From a bacterium (GTDB lineage: Bacteria > Verrucomicrobiota > Verrucomicrobiia > Limisphaerales > J093): a stretch of DNA of 8,289 bases. Both the position numbers and the translations under genes were made by a program. The DNA lies in assembly GCA_021784265.1 (NCBI GenBank), contig JAJXTA010000094.1, positions 1 through 8,289 on the forward strand. The letters are read 5' to 3'. A model generated the notes under the pieces. That model saw only the letters and a program-made list of their open reading frames with translations, ran no database searches and was not told the DNA's origin. Below, in pieces: positions 1 through 5,820 of the stretch (position 1 is the stretch's first letter; every line of letters starts with the position of its first letter).

Positions 1-206
1 CGGCGGACGGCGGCCATCACGGGTGGGACCACGGAGCAGAGCACGATCGCCTCGGGCGGCCGGAGGCCGACAAACTTCCTCAGCCTCCCCGCGGCCCCAC
101 CGGTGTGCCAGGCGGAGGTGGGGAAATCAGCATGGCGCCGCACGCGGGTGGCACTGGCCCAGCCCAGGTGCGTATGCGTGTTCCCGAGGTCCAGCAGCAG
201 GATCAT
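1..206 (-). CDS. coaX: Type III pantothenate kinase, N-terminal part (cut by window edge)
   Basis: CoaX phosphorylates pantothenate with ATP, the first committed step of coenzyme A synthesis, in the cytoplasm. Only the first 68 codons are visible; the gene runs off the window at position 1. The reading frame starts MILLLDLGNTHTHLGW, and the D-L-G-N-T segment (residues 6-10) matches the phosphate-binding D-x-G-N-T motif at the start of the type III (ASKHA-fold) kinases. Residues around 59-65 read SVVPPVM, like the conserved S-V-V-P sequence that follows the first strand cluster in this family. The ATG overlaps the birA stop codon (ATGA), so translation is probably coupled to birA. A weak GGA lies about 8 bases upstream of the ATG. 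The birA-coaX adjacency is common in bacteria and supports the call. The catalytic second half cannot be inspected. Confidence 0.92.
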   Translation of the reverse strand, partial: MILLLDLGNTHTHLGWASATRVRRHADFPTSAWHTGGAAGRLRKFVGLRPPEAIVLCSVVPPVMAAVR

Positions 207-1183
207 TTTTCCAGGGTCACGTCGCCACCCACGACGCGCTCCAGGCGCCCATGCTGGGTGCGCACCAAGAGGGCTCCATCGCCATCCAGGGATTCGGCCC
301 GCCCGCGAATGCGGCGGGTGCCGACCAAGATGAGGACGGGCTGGCCCAGGGTTTGGCAGAGCGATTCCCATTCATCGGCGAGGGCCTCGAACTGGCCGGC
401 GCAGACCCGGGCATAGTCGTGGTCAAGGGCGCGGAGGATGGCCACCGCCAGCTCGGCTCGGTCGGCGGGCCGGCCCAGCTCGAGGCGGAGGGAAGTGGTG
501 TGCCGGCGGAGGTCGGCCGGGAGATCGTCGGCGTCCAGGTTGACGTCCACCCCCACGCCGATCACGGCGTGTTTCACCGAGTCCACTTCCGCCGTCAGCT
601 CGGTCAAGATGCCCGCCAACTTGCGCCCGTGGATCAGAATGTCGTTGGGCCATTTGATGCCGACAGTCAGGCCGGTGTGCGTCTGGATGGCGCGGGCTAG
701 GGCGGTGGCGGCGGCGATCGTGAGGCGGGTGACCTCGGGCGGGCGGAGGGGGGGGCGCAGCAGCACGGAAAACCAGAGCCCCTTGCCCGCCGGGGAAAGC
801 CAGGTCCGGCCCAAGCGCCCGCGTCCTTTGAGCTGCGACTCGGCGAAGACCACCACCCCCTCCTTGACACCCTCGCGTCCAAGCCGGTCGGCCAGGTCGT
901 TGGTCGAGGTGGTTTGGCGGAAGACACGGAGGTCGCGGCCAATGACCCGAATGGGGCCCAAGCGCGCCAGCAGATCGTCCGCGTGTAGGCGGTCGGGGGC
1001 GCTGACGAGCCGATAGCCGAGGTGGGGGCTGGCGGCGATGTCATAACCCAAGGTGCGCAGCTCCTGGATGCGCGCCCAAATGGCGGCCCGGCTGATGCCC
1101 AGGCGCTGGGCCAGCTCCGCCCCGGAAACGGCGTCCGAACCGGCGGTGCGCAGGGCCCGCAGAATCTGGGCATCGACGGTCAC
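203..1183 (-). CDS. birA: Biotin-[acetyl-CoA-carboxylase] ligase with DNA-binding domain (bifunctional BirA)
   Basis: BirA activates biotin with ATP to biotinyl-5'-AMP and transfers it to a lysine of biotin carboxyl carrier proteins. The 326-residue product has the three classical domains. Residues about 4-60 form a winged helix-turn-helix, with the helices around GAELAQRLGISRAAIW (21-36). The catalytic core has STND at 93-96, the biotinyl-AMP loop GRGRLGRTW at 120-128, KWPND at 177-181 and RKLAGIL at 187-193. The C-terminal SH3-like domain covers roughly 283-326. The helix-turn-helix marks it as the group II type, which usually also represses biotin genes; no biotin gene or obvious operator is seen here. 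I chose the GTG start at 1183 because it overlaps the nadC stop (GTGA) and begins just before the first domain. The frame stays open to 1381, but that extension is arginine/glycine-rich and lies inside nadC, so it is not likely coding. Length is normal for the family. Confidence 0.97.
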   Translation of the reverse strand: MTVDAQILRALRTAGSDAVSGAELAQRLGISRAAIWARIQELRTLGYDIAASPHLGYRLVSAPDRLHADDLLARLGPIRVIGRDLRVFRQTTSTNDLADRLGREGVKEGVVVFAESQLKGRGRLGRTWLSPAGKGLWFSVLLRPPLRPPEVTRLTIAAATALARAIQTHTGLTVGIKWPNDILIHGRKLAGILTELTAEVDSVKHAVIGVGVDVNLDADDLPADLRRHTTSLRLELGRPADRAELAVAILRALDHDYARVCAGQFEALADEWESLCQTLGQPVLILVGTRRIRGRAESLDGDGALLVRTQHGRLERVVGGDVTLEK

Positions 1184-2067
1184 GGGGCTGGGTGGGGTCT
1201 GGGCCCGGTGGCGTCGCCGGTGGTGAAATCCAGCCCGATATCCGCCGCGCGCGCCGAATGCGTGAGGGCCCCCACGGAAATAAAGTCCACCCCGGTTTCG
1301 GCGATGGCCCGGACGGTGGCGAGCGTGACCCCGCCGCTGGCCTCGGTCTGCGCCCGCCCGCGTGTCTGGCCGACGGACCAACGCAGGTCTTCCAACGCCA
1401 TGTTGTCGAGCAAGATGAGGTCCGCGCCGGCGGCCAGAGCTTGCCGGAGCTGGTCGCGCGTATCGACTTCGACCTCGACCCGCAACTGGGGGTAGGCGGC
1501 GCGCGCCCGGCGGACCGCCAGCCCGATCGGGTCGGCTTCCGTCGAACCGAGGGCGGCTAAATGATTGTCTTTGATCAACACCATGTCGAAGAGTCCAAAG
1601 CGATGGTTACGCCCGCCGCCGCACGCGACCGCATATTTTTCCAGACGCCGCCAGCCTGGGGTGGTCTTGCGCGTGTCGAGGATGAGGGCCGGGGTGCCGG
1701 CAACTGCCGCGACGAATTGGGCGGTGAGGGTGGCGATGCCGCAGAGGTGTTGGAGGAAGTTCAGCGCCACGCGTTCCGCCGCCAGGAGGGCGTGGGCGGG
1801 GCCGGCGACTTCGAGCAGCGTCCGGCCCGCCGCCAACCGCTGACCTTCCTCGGCGCGGCGGGCGCAGGCCACCGTGGGGGCGAGGTCGCGGAAGGCGGCT
1901 TCGGCCAAAGGCAGGCCGGCCACCACCAAGGCCTCGCGGGCGACCACCGCGCCCGCGGCCTGGAGGGATGGGGGCAGGGTCGCCAGGGTGGTGACGTCGC
2001 CCGAGCCGAGGTCTTCTGCCAGGGCCCGCCGCACCGCTTCGCGTATCTCTTCGTCCGCCAGCCTCAC
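1180..2067 (-). CDS. nadC: Nicotinate-nucleotide pyrophosphorylase (carboxylating), quinolinate phosphoribosyltransferase
   Basis: NadC converts quinolinate and phosphoribosyl pyrophosphate to nicotinate mononucleotide, CO2 and pyrophosphate, the entry of de novo NAD synthesis. The 295-residue product matches the usual family length of about 280-300. The N-terminal domain contains AEDLGSGDVTT (17-27). The barrel domain shows DTRKTTPG (131-138), EK (143-144), GGGRNHR (150-156), IKDNH (165-169), acidic EVEVD (198-202), LLDN (219-222), ASGG (243-246) and SVGALTHS (264-271). These cover the expected quinolinate and phosphoribosyl pyrophosphate contacts. The start is GTG at 2067, three codons before the first conserved helix; no in-frame ATG precedes it nearby and no clear ribosome binding site is visible. 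It is the first gene of the nadC-birA-coaX group and overlaps birA by four bases. No nadA or nadB is in the window. Confidence 0.97.
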   Translation of the reverse strand: MRLADEEIREAVRRALAEDLGSGDVTTLATLPPSLQAAGAVVAREALVVAGLPLAEAAFRDLAPTVACARRAEEGQRLAAGRTLLEVAGPAHALLAAERVALNFLQHLCGIATLTAQFVAAVAGTPALILDTRKTTPGWRRLEKYAVACGGGRNHRFGLFDMVLIKDNHLAALGSTEADPIGLAVRRARAAYPQLRVEVEVDTRDQLRQALAAGADLILLDNMALEDLRWSVGQTRGRAQTEASGGVTLATVRAIAETGVDFISVGALTHSARAADIGLDFTTGDATGPRPHPAP

Positions 2068-2122
2068 CGGTGGCGGAGCATGCGAGAAGGCCGCCGGGAG
2101 ATGAAGGAAAAACTTCGCAGAC

Positions 2123-2152
2123 TTGCCGGGGGCGCCGTTTCCGGTCTAGAAC
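2123..2152 (+). promoter_or_regulatory. Possible sigma-70-type promoter for the ABC exporter
   Basis: TTGCCG at 2123-2128 and TAGAAC at 2147-2152 each match four of six consensus bases and are separated by 18 bases. This would place transcription initiation near 2159, about 40 bases before the ATG at 2202. In a GC-rich genome such a match can occur by chance, so this is a candidate only. Confidence 0.3.
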
Positions 2153-2174
2153 AGGGCCAGCCAGTCCCCCGGCC

Positions 2175-2189
2175 CCGCCCGGCGGGCGG
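2175..2189. repeat. GC palindrome in the leader of the ABC exporter gene
   Basis: CCGCCCG (2175-2181) and CGGGCGG (2183-2189) are perfect inverted copies around a single central G at 2182. As RNA it could form a stem of five G-C pairs with a five-base loop. It ends 12 bases before the ATG at 2202, covering the place where a Shine-Dalgarno sequence would be. It may be an operator, a translation-dampening hairpin, or chance in GC-rich sequence. Confidence 0.5.
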
Positions 2190-2201
2190 CGCGACTCCAT
2201 C

Positions 2202-4049
2202 ATGAACTCCAGGGTCCGACGCGCACGGGAGATCACCCGGCGCTTATGGCGGCTGCGGCCGCATTTGCGCGGGGGGCGTTATTTGCTGGGGGCGGTGGTG
2301 GGCACGTCGCTGACGGCGGGTTTGTTGGAAGGGGTGGGGGTGAGTCTGCTGGTGCCGTTGCTCTCGCTGCTGCTGGGAGGCGAAGGGGCGACACCCATGC
2401 GCCCCATCTCCTGGTTGCACCAGGCCCTGCCGGGACACACCGCCACGGTGTACGTCCTGGTCTTCTGCGGGTTGGTGCTGGGGGCGATTGGGGCCAAGAA
2501 CCTGGTGCTCTACACCAGTCAGTTGTTGGCCGCCCGCCTGCGCCGCCGCATTGCGACCAACCTGCGGCTGTCCCTTTTCCAGCGCCTGCAACAGGCGGAC
2601 CTCCACCTCTTCGAGCGGCACCCGGCGGGCGAGCTGGCCAACATCTTCTTCACCGAAATCGCCCGGACGATCTCGTTTGTGGAGTTTGTGCTCTTGTTCG
2701 GCCAGCGGGCCAGCATCGGGGTGTTCTACTTTGGCATGCTGCTGTTCATTTCCTGGCCGCTGACGTTGATCACCTTGGCGCTGGCGATTGGCTCCGGCGG
2801 GTTGATGCGGAGCCTCTATCGGCGGCTGGCGGGGACGGGGCGGGAGGTGGTGCAACGGAACCGGACCTTGGCGTCACTGGTGCTGGAGGCCTTCGCCGGC
2901 ATTCGGGTGGTGCGCGCGACCCACTCCGAGCAACGGCAGGTGCAGCGTTTCGGCGTGGCCAATTTCGCCCAAGCCGAGGCCGAGGAGCGGATTGCCCGCA
3001 CCAGCGCCTTGTTGGCGCCGCTGACCGAGACGGTGGCCGTGGCGGGGGGGATGATCATCGTTGGCTGCGCCTACGCCGTGTTCGTCCGGCCTGGCCTCAT
3101 GCTCAGCAGCTACCTCTTCGGGTTCGGGTTCGTGTTGCTCCGGCTGCTGCCCTTGATCAACCAGCTCTACGGGTTGCAGGGCCAGATCATCAGTTTGGCC
3201 GGCGGCGTGTTGGAGGTCGAGAAGTGGTTGGAGACCCCGCAGTACCCCATGCGGCCGTTTGGCCACGCCCGCTTCGCGGAGGTGCGGGAGAGCCTCCAGT
3301 TTTGCGGGCTGACGTATATCTACCCCAACGGCACCCGTGCCTTGGCCGGCGTGTCGTTCACGGTGCCGGCCGGCAAGACGGTGGCGTTGGTGGGGCGTTC
3401 CGGCTCCGGCAAATCAACCCTCGCCGCCGTGTTGCTCCGGTTCCGCTCGCCGACGACGGGGCAAGTGCTGGTCGATGGGCGCGATTATTGGGAGTTCAGC
3501 GCGGAAACTTGGCACAAGGCCATCAGCGTGGTCGAGCAAGAGGCCTTCTTGTTTCACGACACGCTCGCCCAGAATATCGGGTACGGTTTCCCGGAGGTGT
3601 CCCCGGAGGCGATCCAGCGGGCGGTGGCGTTGGCCTGCCTGGAGGACGTGGTCGCCTCCCTGCCCGGCGGGCTGGACACCGTCGTCGGGGAACGCGGCAT
3701 CCTCCTCTCCGGTGGCCAGCGCCAACGCTTGGCCATCGCTCGGGCGGTGGTGCGGGATCCGCGGATTCTGATCCTGGACGAAGCGACCTCCGCGCTGGAC
3801 AGCCTGGCGGAGCGCCAAGTGCAGAACGCCCTCGAACGGGCGATGCACGGGCGGACGGTGCTGGTCATCGCCCATCGGCTTTCGACGCTGCGCCATGCCG
3901 ATCAGTTGGTCGTGTTGGAACAAGGCCAAGTGAGCCAGCAAGGGTCGTGGGAGGAATTGTCGCAAGGCGACGGTCTGTTCCGGCGGTTCTTAGAGGCCTC
4001 CTCCGGCAAGAACGTGCTGAGCGAGCCCGTGGCGGGGCCGCCACCGTGA
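2202..4049 (+). CDS. ABC exporter, fused membrane and ATPase domains (MsbA/ABCB type)
   Basis: This 615-residue half-transporter should act as a homodimer in the inner membrane, using ATP to export a lipid, glycolipid, peptide or drug. Its substrate cannot be told from sequence. Hydrophobic segments lie near residues 27-58, 82-110, 160-180, 182-200, 276-295 and 302-325, giving the expected six-helix type. The ATPase domain (about 365-605) has an A-loop tyrosine near 374, Walker A GRSGSGKST (398-406), the Q-loop Gln446, an exporter-type VGERG just before the signature LSGGQ (502-506), Walker B ILILDE (522-527) and the H-loop His558. All catalytic residues are present, so it looks functional. 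I chose ATG 2202 because it is followed at once by a basic juxtamembrane segment and TM1; the frame is open upstream to 2070 but that part is low-complexity. No accessory membrane-fusion or glycosyltransferase gene is adjacent. MsbA itself is possible but not proven. Confidence 0.95.
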   Translation: MNSRVRRAREITRRLWRLRPHLRGGRYLLGAVVGTSLTAGLLEGVGVSLLVPLLSLLLGGEGATPMRPISWLHQALPGHTATVYVLVFCGLVLGAIGAKNLVLYTSQLLAARLRRRIATNLRLSLFQRLQQADLHLFERHPAGELANIFFTEIARTISFVEFVLLFGQRASIGVFYFGMLLFISWPLTLITLALAIGSGGLMRSLYRRLAGTGREVVQRNRTLASLVLEAFAGIRVVRATHSEQRQVQRFGVANFAQAEAEERIARTSALLAPLTETVAVAGGMIIVGCAYAVFVRPGLMLSSYLFGFGFVLLRLLPLINQLYGLQGQIISLAGGVLEVEKWLETPQYPMRPFGHARFAEVRESLQFCGLTYIYPNGTRALAGVSFTVPAGKTVALVGRSGSGKSTLAAVLLRFRSPTTGQVLVDGRDYWEFSAETWHKAISVVEQEAFLFHDTLAQNIGYGFPEVSPEAIQRAVALACLEDVVASLPGGLDTVVGERGILLSGGQRQRLAIARAVVRDPRILILDEATSALDSLAERQVQNALERAMHGRTVLVIAHRLSTLRHADQLVVLEQGQVSQQGSWEELSQGDGLFRRFLEASSGKNVLSEPVAGPPP

Positions 4050-4140
4050 CCGGGTGCCGGCTGACGCCGCAACGTGGCGCAAGCTCTTCGGCTGACAGCC
4101 ATTGTTGGTCCGTAATCCGGTTTCTCTCCCTTGCCGCCGA

Positions 4141-4157
4141 CGGTGCGGAGGGCACCG
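4141..4157. repeat. Perfect inverted repeat (6-bp stem)
   Basis: CGGTGC (4141-4146) and GCACCG (4152-4157) flank the loop GGAGG. It lies 92 bases after the exporter stop codon. No T-run follows on either strand, so on its own it is not a classical intrinsic terminator. Confidence 0.5.
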
Positions 4158-4167
4158 CGTGGTATTG

Positions 4168-4194
4168 CTCGACGAGCGCGTCGAGGGTTTAAAA
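4168..4194 (+). terminator. Possible weak terminator hairpin after the ABC exporter
   Basis: CTCGACG (4168-4174) and CGTCGAG (4179-4185) form a perfect 7-bp stem with loop AGCG. It is followed on the plus strand by GGTTTAAAA (4186-4194), the only A/T-rich run in the gap. The T-run is just three bases long, so termination would be weak or need help from Rho. Confidence 0.35.
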
Positions 4195-4244
4195 CGAAGC
4201 GCCCCGCCAGGAAGCCCGCCCGGCGTAAAGGGCGTTGGTGTCGG

Positions 4245-4288
4245 TGCCAGCCCCAGCAGAGACGAGGAAACCCTCGGCGGGGCTGGCA
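4245..4288 (-). terminator. Two-part stem-loop directly after gltD, terminator-like
   Basis: TGCCAGCCCC (4245-4254) and GGGGCTGGCA (4279-4288) are a perfect 10-bp inverted repeat. Inside it, CGAGG (4263-4267) and CCTCG (4272-4276) form a second perfect 5-bp stem closed by a four-base loop, leaving an asymmetric internal loop. Reading the minus strand, the structure begins about 12 bases after the gltD TAA. No T-tract follows, so it may stabilise the mRNA 3' end or aid Rho-dependent ending, and it could serve both convergent units. Confidence 0.5.
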
Positions 4289-4299
4289 AGCGCTTGGGG

Positions 4300-5781
4300 T
4301 TAGCGCAAGAGGGTGGCGCCCATGAGGTAACGGTCGCACTCACGCGCGGCGCCACGGCCCTCGTTGATGGCCCACACGACCAGGCTCTGGCCTCGCCGAC
4401 AGTCGCCGGCGGCAAAGACACCCTTGAGGTTGGTGGCGAACCGGCCATGTTCGGCTTTGATGTTGGTGCGCCCGTCCCGCTCGATTTTGAGCTGGTCGAG
4501 CAGCGGCTGTTCGGGGCCCAAGAAGCCCATCGCCAACAGCACCAACTGGGCCGGATACGTCCGCTCCGTGCCGGGCACCTCGACGGGAGCGTAGCGGCCC
4601 TTGGCGTCCTTCTCCCAGCGAATCTCGACGGTGACGACGGCGCGGAGCTGCCCCTGTTCATCGCCCTGGAACTGCTTGGCCGTGGTCAAGTACACCCGCG
4701 GGTCCGCCCCAAACCGGGCGGCGGCTTCCTCCTGCCCGTAATCCAGCCGGTAAACCTTTGGCCACTCCGGCCACGGATTGTCCGGAGCCCGCTCGGCCGG
4801 CGGGCGCGGCAAGATTTCCACTTGCACCAAGCTCTTGCAGCCGTGCCGCAGGGCGGTGCCGACACAGTCCGTGCCCGTATCGCCGCCGCCGATGATGATG
4901 ACGTCTTTGCCGGCGGCGGAGATGAAGTTGCCGTTGCGATGGTTATCCAGGAGGCTCTGGGTGTTGGCCCGCAGGAAGTCCATGGCGAAATGGATCCCCG
5001 TGAGGTCGCGTCCCGGGATGGGGAGATCGCGCGGTTGGGTGGCTCCCGCGCAGAGCACCACGGCATCGAACTCGGCGCGCAGGCGTTTGGCCGAGTAGTC
5101 CTTGCCCACGGCGGTCTTGGTGAGGAACGTCACCCCCTCGGCGGCCAACAGGTCCACGCGGCGCTGCACGACCTTCTTGTCCAGCTTCATGTTCGGGATG
5201 CCGTACATGAGCAGACCACCGATGCGATCATCGCGCTCGAAGACGGTCACGTCGTGGCCGGCTTGATTGAGTTGGGCGGCGGCACTCAACCCGGCCGGGC
5301 CGGAACCGACGACCGCCACTTTCTTGCCGGTGCGCACCGCCGGCGGCGCGGGGGTGATCCAGCCGTGCTCCCACCCCTTGTCGGCGATGGTGCGTTCGAT
5401 GTTCTTGATCGTGACCGGGGGGGCGTTGAGGCCCAGGACACAGGAGCCCTCGCAGGGGGCGGGGCAGACGCGGCCGGTGAAGTCAGGGAAGTTGTTGGTC
5501 TTGTGGAGGCGCTCCAAGGCCTCTCGCCAGAGCCCGCGATAGACCAAGTCGTTCCATTCCGGGATCAGGTTGTTGATCGGGCAGCCGGAGGCCATGCCAC
5601 TGAGCAGGGTGCCGGTATGACAAAAGGGGACGCCGCAGTCCATGCAGCGGGCGCCCTGCTCCTGGAGCTTGCGCTCCGCCAGCTCGAAGTGGAACTCGTT
5701 CCAATCTTGGATGCGGTCCAGCGCGGCCCGATCCAACGGGAGCTCGCGCAGGTATTCGATAAAGCCTCTGGGTTTACCCAT
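4300..5781 (-). CDS. gltD: Glutamate synthase (NADPH) small (beta) subunit
   Basis: GltD takes electrons from NADPH on FAD and passes them through iron-sulfur clusters to the large subunit, where glutamate is made from glutamine and 2-oxoglutarate. The 493-residue length is typical. The N-terminal domain holds the cysteines for [4Fe-4S] clusters: C46, C49, C54, C67 and C106, C110, C114 (CPAPCEGSC). The FAD-binding Rossmann motif GSGPAG is at 159-164, followed by FERDDRIGG (181-189). The NADPH-binding motif GGGDTG is at 298-303. The C-terminal FAD contact [13 protein letters not shown] is at 454-466. The ATG at 5781 gives the conserved beginning [10 protein letters not shown]. It lies 39 bases downstream of gltB in the same direction, so the two form an operon. 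No clear ribosome binding site is visible. Related NAD(P)H-dependent GltD-like oxidoreductases share these domains, but the neighbouring gltB settles the assignment. Confidence 0.98.
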   Translation of the reverse strand: MGKPRGFIEYLRELPLDRAALDRIQDWNEFHFELAERKLQEQGARCMDCGVPFCHTGTLLSGMASGCPINNLIPEWNDLVYRGLWREALERLHKTNNFPDFTGRVCPAPCEGSCVLGLNAPPVTIKNIERTIADKGWEHGWITPAPPAVRTGKKVAVVGSGPAGLSAAAQLNQAGHDVTVFERDDRIGGLLMYGIPNMKLDKKVVQRRVDLLAAEGVTFLTKTAVGKDYSAKRLRAEFDAVVLCAGATQPRDLPIPGRDLTGIHFAMDFLRANTQSLLDNHRNGNFISAAGKDVIIIGGGDTGTDCVGTALRHGCKSLVQVEILPRPPAERAPDNPWPEWPKVYRLDYGQEEAAARFGADPRVYLTTAKQFQGDEQGQLRAVVTVEIRWEKDAKGRYAPVEVPGTERTYPAQLVLLAMGFLGPEQPLLDQLKIERDGRTNIKAEHGRFATNLKGVFAAGDCRRGQSLVVWAINEGRGAARECDRYLMGATLLR

Positions 5782-5820
5782 GATCGTGGAAAGCAGTTGG
5801 TGGTCGGAACACGCCGCGGC

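Larger units (their letters stand above)
2068..2201. other. Divergent intergenic region between nadC and the ABC exporter
   Basis: This 134-base gap lies between two genes transcribed away from each other, so it should hold promoters for both. On the plus strand there is a plausible sigma-70-like pair and a GC palindrome, listed separately. On the minus strand, toward nadC, I could not find a convincing -35/-10 pair. I also saw no sequence like the known BirA operator (TTGTAAACC with its inverted partner), so autoregulation by biotin is not suggested here. A reading frame on the plus strand stays open through the gap, but its translation is rich in Arg, Pro and Gly and unlike a membrane protein N-terminus. 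Confidence 0.6.
4050..4299. other. Convergent intergenic region, hairpin-rich, no gene seen
   Basis: This 250-base gap lies between the 3' ends of the ABC exporter and gltD. Frames that cross it have no recognisable protein features. It contains several perfect inverted repeats (4141-4157, 4168-4185, 4245-4288, 4287-4296), probably for ending transcription from one or both sides. None is followed by a long T-tract on either strand. An 8-base direct repeat-like pair (GGCTGAC near 4059 and 4090) is also present but short. Confidence 0.7.

Noticed and set aside
23..700. Plus-strand open frame antisense to birA and coaX, 225 residues.
   Set aside because: The minus strand here encodes conserved BirA and CoaX motifs; the plus-strand translation has no recognisable features.
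1184..1381. N-terminal extension of birA in the same frame, back to 1381.
   Set aside because: It lies inside nadC, is Arg/Gly/His-rich without family similarity, and the GTG at 1183 gives a normal BirA length with a GTGA overlap.
2070..2201. Earlier GTG start at 2070 for the ABC exporter, adding 44 residues.
   Set aside because: The added sequence is basic, Pro/Gly-rich and not membrane-like, fills the divergent promoter region, and would start within three bases of the nadC start.
1561..2205. Plus-strand open frame antisense to nadC, 214 residues.
   Set aside because: It is composed of Gly/Arg/Ala-rich sequence with no motif and mirrors a clearly conserved gene; a GC-driven shadow.
2246..4192. 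A 648-residue open frame on the plus strand in another frame over the ABC exporter gene.
   Set aside because: It overlaps almost all of a gene with intact ABC motifs. Its translation is a low-complexity Gly/Ala/Arg-rich sequence with no domain. Long stop-free shadow frames are expected at this GC content.
4222..4234. GGCGTAAAGGGCG resembles a conserved stretch of 16S rRNA.
   Set aside because: The match is only about 13 bases and the flanks do not resemble rRNA; most likely chance.
5782..5820. GCCGCGGC palindrome in the 39-base gltB-gltD spacer as a regulatory site.
   Set aside because: Eight bases of pure G/C palindrome are common in GC-rich DNA, and nothing else in the spacer supports a site.
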